Assembly: GCF_947581735.1 (NCBI RefSeq)
Contig: NZ_CANPVT010000002.1
Coordinates: forward strand, 62,001-126,000
Source: Candidatus Palauibacter soopunensis
GTDB lineage: Bacteria > Gemmatimonadota > Gemmatimonadetes > Palauibacterales > Palauibacteraceae
DNA length: 64,000 nucleotides
Direction: 5' to 3'
The notes beneath the pieces are model-generated. The model worked only from the letters and a program-made list of their open reading frames with translations. It did not search any database and had not been told where the DNA came from. This document shows, piece by piece, positions 26,189 to 34,997 of this stretch (positions within the stretch are counted from its first letter, which is position 1; each line of letters opens with the position of its first letter). The position numbers and the translations under genes were made by a program.

Positions 26189-28483
26189 TCACGGCGGGGC
26201 GGCGGCGACGTTCATCACCATCTTCATCCCGGCTTCGAGGTGTTCCGCGATGTGGCAGTGGATCATCCAGCGGCCGGGGTTCGACAGTTCCAGCAGGATG
26301 TCCGTGGTCGATGCGGCGGGCAACAGGACCGTGTCCTTCCAGACCAGGTTCGGGTTCGGCACGCCGTTCTGCGAGAGGACGAGGAAGCGCTGCCCGTGTA
26401 TGTGGAGCGGGTGCTGCATGGCGTGGAAGGCGCCCCGGTCGTTCACGACGCGGATCTTGACGACGTCCCCGACCGCGAAGTCCCACCCGATCTCCTCGTT
26501 CTCCCGCCCGGTGGCCGTTTCCCGCAGGATCCAGCGGATTTCGCGGCCCGTCGTGGCCCAGTTCATGCGCGGCATCGTCCCGGTCCATTCCACGGGATTG
26601 AAGTAGACCCAGTCGTAGGCCATCGAGCGTTCGATGGGGAGCGGGAGATCCTCGGTCTCGAGCGTCATCACGAGTTCGTGGTCGGGATCGTCGTCGAATC
26701 GCGGCCGGTAGCGGTCGATGTCCGCGATGACGTCGGCGTGCTCGCGCAGCGTCCCGAACGCGGCTCCGTAGTCGTCGGTCGCGGCCCGTGGCGCGACCGT
26801 CACGTGGCCCAGCGTCCGGAGCTCGGCCCGAAAGACGCCCTGCCGATGGTTGATCCCCTGAACGTGACTGACGAGGGCGTGGCGGCCGGGACGGTCGAAG
26901 CGGACGTCGATCACGTAGCGCTCCGCCGGCGCCAGAACCACGCTTCGGACCCGTTCCTCGCGCTCGAAGCGACCCACATCCGACGCGACCACCTTGAGCG
27001 GAAGACGATTCGGATCCGCCGCATCGGGATCGGCGACGCGCTGGTCGGGATCGGGAAGCCCGCCGCGTTCCGTGTCCACGAACGAGAGATTGAACGTCCG
27101 CGTATTGGAGGCGTTCGTGAGGTGGAAGCGGACAACTTCGCCACGGTCGACCTCCAGTTCGTAGCCGGGCTCGCCGTTGACGAGGGCCTGGTTCCCGAAC
27201 CGGCCCATCAGCATGTAGTTCGCCGACTCCTCCCCGAAGTCGACGAGCCCTTCCTCGTCCAGGAGGATGTCGTCGAGCATGAGGACTTCCTCGCGGTTGG
27301 CCGGGCCGTAGTAGTCCGTGGCCGCGGGGTCGACGACGAGGTTCCCGTACAGGCCGAGTTCCTGCTGGATGTCCTCGCGGTGGTGCGGGTGGTACCAGTA
27401 GATGCCCGCGTCCGGGAAGAAGATCCGATACCGGAAGGATTCGCCGGGCGCGACAGGGTCCTGGGTGAGGCCGGGCACGCCGTCGAACGCGTTGTCGAGC
27501 CGGATCCCGTGCCAGTGCACCGCCGTCGGGTACGGGGTCCGGTTCGTGAAGTTCACGAAGATGGTGGACTGCTCCGGGACGCGGATGAGGGGTCCGGGGT
27601 GCTGGCCGTTGAAGGCGAGCATGGCGAGGCGGCGGCCCTCGATCTCGCGCCGGATGATGGTCGCCTCGAGGTCGAGCGTGCCCCCGTCGGGGAGATCGAC
27701 GAGCTGGCGCGGGCCGGCCTCGGGGAGCGACTCCCACGGGGGCAGGTCGGCCGCGCTTCGGAGGCTCGCGGGACGGGCGCGCGGTTCGAGGTCCATCACG
27801 CCGGGCAGCATGGCGATGCCGGGGTACGCGGGCGGCGCATCCCAGCGCGTCGGGGCCCGGTCGGCCGCCCGCCGCGTCGCCGACGGCGCGAGGGCCAGGA
27901 GGTCGTGCGCTTCCATGAGCGCGGACGGCGAGCGTCCTCTGAGCACGAGCGGCCCCTCGCGCCCTTCCACCTCGGCGGACGCCTCCGCGCTGACCATCAC
28001 GAGGAACTTGTTGAACGCGACGCGCCCCAGCCGGTGTTCGCCGTTCCCGACCGGGCCCAGGGGCACCACGGGAGCCAGTTCGAGCGGCGTCGCCCACGCC
28101 ATGTAGACCGTGTACGGCCCAAGGCTGGAGGGCGGCGGGAGACCCTCGATGTGCGCGGTCAGCGCGCGGACGTGATGGCCGGTCGGCGTCACCGTCACGC
28201 CGAACGGCGACGGCACCCGCCCGAGTTCGACGAAGCCCTGCGCGTCGCCGCCCCGCGCCGTGGAGAAGAGGCTGATGCAGTGGAGGTCGGCCGCCACCCG
28301 CCCCGTCGGCGTGTCCGTGAGCGCCCCCGCCGCTCCGGCGGCGCGCGTCTCCGCGGTTCGCGCTTCGCAGGCGCCGCTGGAGCCCGGAAGCTGGCCCGCC
28401 GCGGCGGGGACCATGGAGAAGAAAGCCGCGGCTCCCGCCGCCAGCCCCCGGAGGAGAACCGGGACGCGCACGTCCTCGCGCAC
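26189..28483 (-). CDS. Multicopper oxidase with RskA-like N-terminal domain
   Basis: Exported oxidase coupling substrate oxidation to reduction of oxygen to water, 764 residues. All four copper-binding clusters are present: HWHG (AVHWHGIRLDN), YHPHH (YWYHPHHRED), HPLHIHG and the C-terminal HCHIAEHLEAGM with the type 1 Cys, His and axial Met. The oxidase starts near residue 235. Before it, about 200 residues form another domain (GPYTVYMAWATPLELAPVVPLG, HRLGRVAFNKFLVMVSAEAS) that resembles the extracytoplasmic RskA-type anti-sigma fold. The start is GTG at 28483, 17 bases after the MsrB stop, with GGAG upstream; GTG at 28471 is the alternative. The signal segment is VPVLLRGLAAGAAAFF. Confidence 0.9.
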   Translation of the reverse strand: MREDVRVPVLLRGLAAGAAAFFSMVPAAAGQLPGSSGACEARTAETRAAGAAGALTDTPTGRVAADLHCISLFSTARGGDAQGFVELGRVPSPFGVTVTPTGHHVRALTAHIEGLPPPSSLGPYTVYMAWATPLELAPVVPLGPVGNGEHRLGRVAFNKFLVMVSAEASAEVEGREGPLVLRGRSPSALMEAHDLLALAPSATRRAADRAPTRWDAPPAYPGIAMLPGVMDLEPRARPASLRSAADLPPWESLPEAGPRQLVDLPDGGTLDLEATIIRREIEGRRLAMLAFNGQHPGPLIRVPEQSTIFVNFTNRTPYPTAVHWHGIRLDNAFDGVPGLTQDPVAPGESFRYRIFFPDAGIYWYHPHHREDIQQELGLYGNLVVDPAATDYYGPANREEVLMLDDILLDEEGLVDFGEESANYMLMGRFGNQALVNGEPGYELEVDRGEVVRFHLTNASNTRTFNLSFVDTERGGLPDPDQRVADPDAADPNRLPLKVVASDVGRFEREERVRSVVLAPAERYVIDVRFDRPGRHALVSHVQGINHRQGVFRAELRTLGHVTVAPRAATDDYGAAFGTLREHADVIADIDRYRPRFDDDPDHELVMTLETEDLPLPIERSMAYDWVYFNPVEWTGTMPRMNWATTGREIRWILRETATGRENEEIGWDFAVGDVVKIRVVNDRGAFHAMQHPLHIHGQRFLVLSQNGVPNPNLVWKDTVLLPAASTTDILLELSNPGRWMIHCHIAEHLEAGMKMVMNVAAAPP

Positions 28484-28500
28484 GCTCCGGAGGCTCCGGA

Positions 28501-28899
28501 TCAGTCCTCGTCCGGGATGAACCGGAGCGCGACGCCGTTGTTGCAGAAGCGCTTGCCCGTGGGTTCGGGGCCATCGTTGAACACGTGGCCGTGGTGGCCC
28601 CCGCAGCCGGAGCAGTGATACTCCGTTCGCGGCAGAATGAGCTTGAAGTCGCGTTTCGTCTCGAAGGCCTCGGGCAGCGTCTCGAAAAAACTCGGCCACC
28701 CCGTGCCGCTGTCGTACTTCATGTCGGTCGTGAAGAGCGCCTGTCCGCACGCCGCGCACGCGAACGTGCCGGGGCGCTTCTCATCGTTCAGCGGGCTCGT
28801 CCCCGCGCGTTCGGTCGCTTCCTCGAACAGCACCTCGTAGGCCTGCTCCGGAAGCTTCTCCCGCCATTCCTCCTTCGCCTTCCTGCCTGTCTTCCCCAT
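28501..28899 (-). CDS. msrB: Peptide-methionine (R)-S-oxide reductase
   Basis: MsrB repairs the R form of oxidised methionine in proteins. It has 132 residues, cytoplasmic by sequence because no signal peptide is seen. Zinc is held by CAAC (Cys48, Cys51) and CSGC (Cys96, Cys99). The catalytic residue is Cys119 in RFCNNGVALRF, with GTGWPSF and GHHGHVF around the active site. Note that this site, often Sec in animal MsrB, is Cys here. The start ATG at 28899 follows a purine-rich stretch (GGGAAAG). It sits between an FG-GAP protein (25 bases) and a multicopper oxidase (17 bases) on the same strand, which suggests a shared response to copper or oxidative stress (inference). Confidence 0.95.
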   Translation of the reverse strand: MGKTGRKAKEEWREKLPEQAYEVLFEEATERAGTSPLNDEKRPGTFACAACGQALFTTDMKYDSGTGWPSFFETLPEAFETKRDFKLILPRTEYHCSGCGGHHGHVFNDGPEPTGKRFCNNGVALRFIPDED

Positions 28900-28924
28900 C
28901 TTTCCCGTCTTCCCGTCTACCGGG

Positions 28925-30460
28925 TCAGCCCCCGGGGTTCTCCAGGATGAAGATCTTGTCGTCCGTCTCATCCACGCCGGTGAGATCGAGATCCCCATCC
29001 AGATCGCGATCGTGAATGACCACGCACGAGCCGTTCGTGCTCGCCGCGTACGACCGCGGGTTCACGAGCGTTCCGTCGCCCGCGTTCTCGTGCACGGTGA
29101 AGCTGTTGCCCTCGAAATCGCTCGTCACCACGTCGAGGTCGCCGTCGCCGTCGATGTCGCCCACGTCGACCGCCAGCGGCGACTCGCCCGTCTCGTATTC
29201 GACGGGATCCGCGAAGCCGCCCGCGCCGTCGCCGATGAGGACCGCGACGTTGTTCCCTTCACGGTTCGCGGACATCACGTCGACGTTCCCGTCGCCGTTC
29301 ACGTCGCCCGCCACGATCATCCACGGCTTGCCGCCGGCGCGCACGCGCGTGCCCAGCTCGAGGTTGCCGCGCCCGTCCCCCAGGTAGGCGAGGACCTCAT
29401 CGGTGAAGTAGGCTCCGACGAGCAGGTCGGGCAGGCCGTCGTTGTTCACGTCGGCCGTGGCGCACGTCTTCTCGCCCTGGCCCGGCGAGGCAATCTCGGA
29501 GGCGCGGCGCAGATCGCCGGTGCCATCCGCGTTGTTGAGCAGCATCGCCACGTTGCCGCGCGACTCCTCCGGTCCGACGGACATGTTCACGGCCGCCACG
29601 TCCGGCCAGCCGTCCTGGTCGAAGTCGCCGATGCACACGCCGCGGACGTTCTGGCCGGACTCGATGTTGCTCCCCAGTTCGAACCAGCCGTTCCCGTCGG
29701 CGAGGAAGACGGACACGAGATCGTTCCCCGCGTTCCCGACCACGAAATCCGTGAGGCCGTCGCCGTTGAAGTCCGCCCCTTCGTTGGGGCTCGGCCAGCT
29801 TCCGCCCGGGATGTCGAGGACGCGGAACTCGCTGTAGTCCCCCGTGCCGTCGTTGAACATCACGCGGACGTCCGCCGACACCTCGTTGGGGATCGCGATG
29901 TCGGGATAGCCGTCGCCGTTGAAGTCGCCGGCGTAGGCACCGTACGGCTGGACGTGCTTCTCGCCGTCGTCGAGGACCGTCCGCGCGCCGCGGTCGACCA
30001 TGTCGAGCGAGCCGGGCTGAGGCCGGATCCAGAAGTTCCACGCGAAACCCGTCTCCATGGCGCCACCGGCCGCCAGCTTCTCTCCGGCGCGCAGCGAGGC
30101 GGTGACCGACTCGCCGGCGTGGAAGGGTTCGCCGGGCTCGAAGCGGATGCGACGGCCGTCGTCCGAAAGCTGTACGGAGCCGGGCATCACGCCGCTCCAG
30201 CGGCCGAACACGGACAGCGCCGCCGGATCGAACCCGCCTGGATCGAGCGGCTGCGCGAGCACCAGTTCGACCGGCGACTCCGGACCGGCGTCGATCGAGT
30301 GCGGGGTCGGCGAGACGAGGGACACGACGGCCGACGACGATGCGCCGGCGGACGGCGGGGCCTCCGTCGCGGCCGCCTCACTGCGGTCCGTGCCGACAAG
30401 AACGAGCACCGCTACCGCGGCGACGACGAGCGCACCAAGTACTCCGGAGAGGGTCTTCAT
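28925..30460 (-). CDS. FG-GAP/VCBS-repeat secreted protein
   Basis: Exported protein of 511 residues built as a calcium-binding beta-propeller. The ATG at 30460 has GGAGG 7 bases upstream and opens a signal anchor (VLGALVVAAVAVLVLVG). An Ig-like Big_5-type domain (about 45-145, PHSIDAGPESPVELVLAQP, FEPGEPFHAGESV) precedes seven or so repeats with DxDxDGxxD loops: GDFNGDGYPDIAIPN, ADFNGDGLTDFVVGN, GDFDQDGWPDVAAVN, ADVNNDGLPDLLVGA, GDVNGDGNVDVMSAN, GDIDGDGDLDVVTSD and RDLDGDLDLTG. Such propellers bind ligands or cell surfaces. It appears to head the minus-strand run continuing with MsrB. Confidence 0.87.
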   Translation of the reverse strand: MKTLSGVLGALVVAAVAVLVLVGTDRSEAAATEAPPSAGASSSAVVSLVSPTPHSIDAGPESPVELVLAQPLDPGGFDPAALSVFGRWSGVMPGSVQLSDDGRRIRFEPGEPFHAGESVTASLRAGEKLAAGGAMETGFAWNFWIRPQPGSLDMVDRGARTVLDDGEKHVQPYGAYAGDFNGDGYPDIAIPNEVSADVRVMFNDGTGDYSEFRVLDIPGGSWPSPNEGADFNGDGLTDFVVGNAGNDLVSVFLADGNGWFELGSNIESGQNVRGVCIGDFDQDGWPDVAAVNMSVGPEESRGNVAMLLNNADGTGDLRRASEIASPGQGEKTCATADVNNDGLPDLLVGAYFTDEVLAYLGDGRGNLELGTRVRAGGKPWMIVAGDVNGDGNVDVMSANREGNNVAVLIGDGAGGFADPVEYETGESPLAVDVGDIDGDGDLDVVTSDFEGNSFTVHENAGDGTLVNPRSYAASTNGSCVVIHDRDLDGDLDLTGVDETDDKIFILENPGG

Positions 30461-30534
30461 CTCGCAACCTCCAACAGCGTCAAACCAACGGGGTCCGCCG
30501 CACGCGAACCCCTTGTACCACCTGACTTCCCAAG

Positions 30535-31434
30535 CTACCGGCGTTCACGGCCGGTGACGAGCGGGAGGTCTTCCCGCCGGCCCCAGTCGTTCCAGGAAGC
30601 GTCGTAGAACTTCGTGTCGTAGCCGAGATATCTCGAAATCATGTAGGTGTAGCTCGCGCGCATGCCAATGAGGCAGTAGCTGACGACGACGCCGTCCTTC
30701 TTCGCCCCCGCTTCCTCGAAACGCGCCTCGACCTCGGCGAGATCGATCAGCGTGGGAATGTCCTCACCCGTGAGATCCTGCCAGTAGAGGTTGTAGGCGC
30801 CGGGAATGTGCCCGCCCCGCAGGAAATCCCGGCCTGGCCGCTCGCCGGTATACTCGTTCTCCGGTCGGGCGTCGATGAGCGTGACATCGGGGTCGTCCAG
30901 CCGCTCGTGGATCCATTCCGCCGTCACGATCATGTCTTCCCGGACCTCCGCCTCGAAGTCGCCGCGGGTGGGCGCCGCCGGTTCGGCGGCGACTTCGCCC
31001 CCCGCCGCCTTCCACGCGGCCAGCCCCCCATCGAGCACCGACGTACGGTCGCCGTGGCCGAGGTAATCCAGCGTCATGAAGACGCGGGCCGCGTGGAGGC
31101 CGGGGTCCCCCACCACAACCACATGGCTGTCATTGGAGACGCCCGCGGCGCGGAAGACCTCGACGAGATCCTCGACCGGCGCGAGTTCGGTGATGAGATC
31201 GTTCCGCTCGACGGCGATGTCGTGGTACTCGAGAAAGCGCGCCCCCCGCACGTATTCCTCGAGGGGCGCCATGCGGCCCATCCCGACGTGCAGCACGACG
31301 ACATCGGGGTCGTCGCCGTGTTCAACGAGCCAGTCACCGCTCACCAGGATGCCGGGGTTCGCCTGCGCGGCGCCGGCCTGAACCGAAACTGCCAGCGCTG
31401 CCAGCCACATCGTGAGGACTGCCGCTCGTCGCAT
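30535..31434 (-). CDS. Exported tandem rhodanese (thiosulfate sulfurtransferase-like)
   Basis: Periplasmic sulfurtransferase of 299 residues with two rhodanese domains. The ATG at 31434 has GGAG 8 bases upstream and opens a signal peptide ending AGAAQA. In the C-terminal domain the active Cys254 lies in SYCLIGMRAS, a six-residue loop of the thiosulfate/3-mercaptopyruvate class, preceded by LIDARPENEYTG. In the N-terminal domain the loop reads VVGDPGLHAAR with Asp110 at the Cys position, so this half is inactive, as in classic tandem rhodaneses. It follows no other gene closely and ends 74 bases before the FG-GAP gene start on the same strand. Confidence 0.88.
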   Translation of the reverse strand: MRRAAVLTMWLAALAVSVQAGAAQANPGILVSGDWLVEHGDDPDVVVLHVGMGRMAPLEEYVRGARFLEYHDIAVERNDLITELAPVEDLVEVFRAAGVSNDSHVVVVGDPGLHAARVFMTLDYLGHGDRTSVLDGGLAAWKAAGGEVAAEPAAPTRGDFEAEVREDMIVTAEWIHERLDDPDVTLIDARPENEYTGERPGRDFLRGGHIPGAYNLYWQDLTGEDIPTLIDLAEVEARFEEAGAKKDGVVVSYCLIGMRASYTYMISRYLGYDTKFYDASWNDWGRREDLPLVTGRERR

Positions 31435-31588
31435 GGGGATATCTCCGGAACCTTGCATTGGTTGTCTCTTCGCTCGCATTCGACTCGCTTTCTGCTCGAA
31501 GTGAGCATATTCCCGCTCCGGAACCGAGAGCAATGCGCCCACGGCGGCCGCGGTCGTCGAGGGTCCCTGAACGGGGTTCAACGGGTTC

Positions 31589-33244
31589 ATGTCGTTCTTA
31601 CCACATCGTAGCAGGATGGAGTTTCGAAACCGGGAAGGGAACGAGGAGTACGCGTTCTCCCTGCCGCGCCGGAATCGCGCGCCGGGGACGAGCGCCTTCG
31701 TGCGGGCAAAGGATGAGGCGTCGAAGATCGAGTACTGTCTGCGCTCGATCCTCCCCGTCTTCGACGAGATCCATGTGATCGACAACGGGAGCCGGGACGA
31801 CACGCGCGAGATCGTGCGGAGCCTGCGGCGATCCGGAGGCGCGGGAGCGAAGATCCGCCTTCATTCCTATCCGTTCGCGCTGGGGCGGTTCGGGCCCGAC
31901 CACGACGGGACGCCGGCCGACTCGCTGCATTCTCTCGTCTACTTCACGAACTGGGCGCTGTCCCGCTGCACCCGCCGGTTCGCCTGCAAGTGGGACGCGG
32001 ACATGGTCCTTGCGGGCGGGCAACGGGGTGCCTTCGCGGGGCTGATCGCCGGACGCGACGGCGGTTGGCCCGCCGCCTGGTCTCTCGCCGGACAGACCGT
32101 GTATCGGACGCGGGATGGGTCATTTCTCGCCCCGCGCGGGGAAGTGAACCGCGAGGTGCGGATCGCCCCCTGCGACTATCGCGTCCGGTTCCACAAGCGG
32201 GAGCACTGGGAGCAACTCGTCCGCCCCCGCTGGCTTCGGACGCAGCACTTCGCGCCCGTCTGCTTCTACGAGCTGAAGTTCCTGGACGAGGAGGAGTTCG
32301 ATCACTGGTCGACGATGGACTTCCCCTCGCCCCGCAAACGGCGCGAATGGGCCATGTTCCAGCGCCTCCGCCAAGGTCGAGCGGGCGGCGCGGCTCTTCG
32401 CCTGCCTTCGACGTTCCTCGAAGATCAGATCGATTCATCGGCATCACGCGAATCCGGTGGGGGGTCGCCGAGCCGGCATCCGGCGCGCAAGCGCACGCTG
32501 TCGCGCCGGATGCCGCGTTTCCTCGGGATCGGCGCCACGCGTGCGGGCACGAGTTGGGTGGCGGCGCAGCTCTCGCGCCACCCGCAGATTCGGATGGACC
32601 GGAAGGAGATCCATTTCTTCGACCGCAAGCTCGGAACGCCGGCCCCGAGCGGATCCGCCCGGGATCGAATCGATCGGCTCCGCTATCTCGCACGCGTCGT
32701 CCACCCCGGAGGGGGCGGCCGGATCCGCGGCGAAATCACGCCCGCGTACGCGATTCTCGAGCCGGCGGTCGTCCGGCGCGTCGCGGAGTGGATGCCCGAC
32801 GCGAGACTCATCTTCATGATGCGCGACCCGATCGAGCGCGCGTGGTCGCAGGCGCGGAACGGTTTTCCACGGTGGCGGGGAAAACCCCTGGAGTCCGTCG
32901 GCCGCGATGAACTCATCTCCTACTTCGACAGCGGTCCGGTCCGTCGACGCAGCGACTACGCGACGTGCCTGCGCGCGTGGTTCGGGCACTTTCCACGCGA
33001 GCACTTCTTCTTCGGGTTCCTGGACGAGATCCGGGAGCGCCCCGCAGACCTGATGCGCGATCTCCTGGGATTCCTCGAGGCGAGGGTCGTGGTGGCGGAG
33101 GCGAAGTCGTTGGAGAAACCGGTGAACGCGGCGGTTCCGGTCCCCATGCCGGGCTGGGTGCGCGATCACCTCGAACGGGAGTACGCGTTCGACGCGGACG
33201 AAGTCTCGGAACTCATCGGACGGACGGTGCCGTGGTCCCGGTGA
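31589..33244 (+). CDS. Glycosyltransferase-like / sulfotransferase fusion
   Basis: Two-domain enzyme of 551 residues. The first 280 residues resemble a GT2-type glycosyltransferase: FVRAKDEASKIEYCLRSIL, FDEIHVIDNGSRDDT (nucleotide-binding strand) and the DxD-like KWDADMVL (134-141). After a low-complexity linker (about 283-307) comes a PAPS-dependent sulfotransferase of the heparan N-sulfotransferase type: 5'-phosphate loop LGIGATRAGTSWV (312-324), EIHFFD, and the 3'-phosphate motif MRDPIERAWSQARNGF (411-426). The product would be a sugar chain both extended and sulfated. ATG at 31589 is used; ATG at 31616 is an alternative. The stop overlaps the next sulfotransferase gene by 4 bases (GTGA). 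A rhodanese gene diverges upstream. Confidence 0.82.
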   Translation: MSFLPHRSRMEFRNREGNEEYAFSLPRRNRAPGTSAFVRAKDEASKIEYCLRSILPVFDEIHVIDNGSRDDTREIVRSLRRSGGAGAKIRLHSYPFALGRFGPDHDGTPADSLHSLVYFTNWALSRCTRRFACKWDADMVLAGGQRGAFAGLIAGRDGGWPAAWSLAGQTVYRTRDGSFLAPRGEVNREVRIAPCDYRVRFHKREHWEQLVRPRWLRTQHFAPVCFYELKFLDEEEFDHWSTMDFPSPRKRREWAMFQRLRQGRAGGAALRLPSTFLEDQIDSSASRESGGGSPSRHPARKRTLSRRMPRFLGIGATRAGTSWVAAQLSRHPQIRMDRKEIHFFDRKLGTPAPSGSARDRIDRLRYLARVVHPGGGGRIRGEITPAYAILEPAVVRRVAEWMPDARLIFMMRDPIERAWSQARNGFPRWRGKPLESVGRDELISYFDSGPVRRRSDYATCLRAWFGHFPREHFFFGFLDEIRERPADLMRDLLGFLEARVVVAEAKSLEKPVNAAVPVPMPGWVRDHLEREYAFDADEVSELIGRTVPWSR

Positions 33245-34176
33245 ACCGGCCGCCGAAGCTCGACCCGCCCCGGGTTCGGCGGCGTCCCGTCCCGGCCGTC
33301 ACGCGATGGTTCGGGCGCGCCAAGCGCCGGGTCGGCTACTACCGGCTGCGCGACGGAGTCCGGAACCGGCTGCGAGAGCCTCAATTCCTGCGGGCCCTGC
33401 GGCCGACGGATGTCTTTCTGGTCGGCCATCCCAAGTCGGGGAACACCTGGCTCGCCTACATGCTGGCCGTGTTTCTGTCGGACGATCGACGCGACGACGT
33501 GAACCTCTACAACGTCGGCGACCACGTGCCGTTCGTTCACGGCCGCGACCACGAGATCGCCGCCTGGGGCCACCTCCCGGACCCGAGGGTGTTCCGGAAC
33601 GAGTATCCCCGCTACCCGCGGCGCTATCCCGGCGCCGTGTATCTCGTGCGCGATCCGCGGGCAGTCCTGGTCTCGTTCCGGCACATGTTCGCGACGATGT
33701 TCAACGACCGTGACATGACGCTCTCGAGGTTCGTGGACGGATACCTGTCGGGCGGCGCTCCGTTCGACACCTGGCATCGGCACCTGAGGCGATGGGACCG
33801 GCAGGTCGCGGCCGCGCTCCGACGCGCGGAGGGCGGCGAGCGGGTCTGCATCGTGCGCTACGAGGATCTCGTCTCCGACCGCGAGGCGGCCCTGCGCCGC
33901 GTGGCGCATTTCGTCGGGGCGGTTCCTGCGGGAGACGTTCCCGCGGGAACGTCCGAGAGGCTTTCCCGGGCGGTGGCGCGCGGGTCGTTCGAGGCCATGC
34001 GAGACCTGGAGGGACGCCACGGCGCGGAGGCCTACGCGGGGCGCGCCCGTGGCGAGGGACGGTTTATTCGCCGGGGGCAGGCGGAGGGTTGGAAGGATGA
34101 GATGGACCCCGCGGACGCCGCCCGGATCGAAGCCGCGTTCGGCCCCGTCATGGAGCGCGCGGGATACCTGACTTGA
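33241..34176 (+). CDS. Sulfotransferase (Sulfotransfer_1 type)
   Basis: PAPS-dependent sulfotransferase of 311 residues, probably cytoplasmic. The 5'-phosphosulfate loop is VGHPKSGNTWLAYML (61-75) and the 3'-phosphate motif is YLVRDPRAVLVSFRHMF; a C-terminal RRGQAEGWKDEM matches the RxGxxGDWK region. It belongs to a different branch from the sulfotransferase domain of the preceding fusion gene. It starts at GTG 33241 in a 4-base overlap with that gene and ends in a 4-base overlap with the following glycosyltransferase, so the three are translationally coupled. The likely target is a glycan made by the adjacent transferases (inference from context). Confidence 0.88.
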   Translation: MNRPPKLDPPRVRRRPVPAVTRWFGRAKRRVGYYRLRDGVRNRLREPQFLRALRPTDVFLVGHPKSGNTWLAYMLAVFLSDDRRDDVNLYNVGDHVPFVHGRDHEIAAWGHLPDPRVFRNEYPRYPRRYPGAVYLVRDPRAVLVSFRHMFATMFNDRDMTLSRFVDGYLSGGAPFDTWHRHLRRWDRQVAAALRRAEGGERVCIVRYEDLVSDREAALRRVAHFVGAVPAGDVPAGTSERLSRAVARGSFEAMRDLEGRHGAEAYAGRARGEGRFIRRGQAEGWKDEMDPADAARIEAAFGPVMERAGYLT

Positions 34177-34997
34177 AGGCGCCCGACGGCCCCGGCATCG
34201 CGGTCATCGTCTCCACCTACGAGCGGCCCGACGCTCTCCACGCGGTGCTGCGGAGTCTCGCCGAACAGACGTACCGCCGGTTCGAGATCGTCGTGGCGGA
34301 CGACGGTTCCGGCCCGGACACGCGCGAACTCGTTGCGCGACACGCGGAGAAATCCGGCCTCGACCTGCGGCACGTCCGGCAGGAAGACCGCGGGTATCGA
34401 CTGGCCGGGATCCGGAACATGGCCGCCGCCGCCACCGAGCAGCCGTATCTGGTCTTCCTCGACGGCGACTGCCTCGTGCGGCCGGACTACCTGGAGAGAC
34501 ACGCCCGGCTCGCGGAGCCGCGGCATTTCGTCCACGGCAGCCGGGTGAGGCTCGACCCCGGACTCTCGCGGTCCGCAATCGCGCGAGAGCAAGCGGCAAT
34601 CGAGGGTTGGAGCGCCGCCCGCTGGCTCGGCGAGTGGCTTCGGGGACGCACCGACCGGTTCACGCCGCTGCTTCGCCTGCCGCTGGGACCTCTGCGCCGG
34701 ACGTCGCCGCGGCGGTGGCGTGGCGTCAAGGGATGCAATCTCGCCGTGTGGCGCTCCGACTTCCTGGCGGTGAACGGGTTCGACGAAGGCTTCGAAGGCT
34801 GGGGGTTCGAGGACAACGATCTCGTCGTTCGCCTGCTACGGCACGGAGTGCGACGCAAGGAGGGCCGCTACGCCGTCCCCGTTTTGCACCTCTGGCACAA
34901 GTCGCGCCCACCCGACCCCGCCGGTCGGGAACGCTTCGAACGCCGGCTCCGCTCCGACACGGTCCGCGCCGAACGGGGAATCGACAGCTACGAGTGA
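34173..34997 (+). CDS. Family 2 glycosyltransferase
   Basis: GT-A fold transferase of 274 residues. The N-terminal nucleotide-binding half shows VIVSTYERPDALHAVLRSL, EIVVADDGSGPDT and the metal-binding FLDGDCLVRPDYL. The C-terminal half (GCNLAVWRSDFLAVNGFDE, GWGFEDNDLVVRLLRHG) is the galactosyltransferase-like part with the catalytic ED motif. The start is TTG at 34173, overlapping the sulfotransferase stop by 4 bases; no ATG lies before the first conserved strand. It overlaps the convergent GT2 gene at 34988 by 10 bases, and the two proteins are related to each other. Confidence 0.87.
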   Translation: MKAPDGPGIAVIVSTYERPDALHAVLRSLAEQTYRRFEIVVADDGSGPDTRELVARHAEKSGLDLRHVRQEDRGYRLAGIRNMAAAATEQPYLVFLDGDCLVRPDYLERHARLAEPRHFVHGSRVRLDPGLSRSAIAREQAAIEGWSAARWLGEWLRGRTDRFTPLLRLPLGPLRRTSPRRWRGVKGCNLAVWRSDFLAVNGFDEGFEGWGFEDNDLVVRLLRHGVRRKEGRYAVPVLHLWHKSRPPDPAGRERFERRLRSDTVRAERGIDSYE

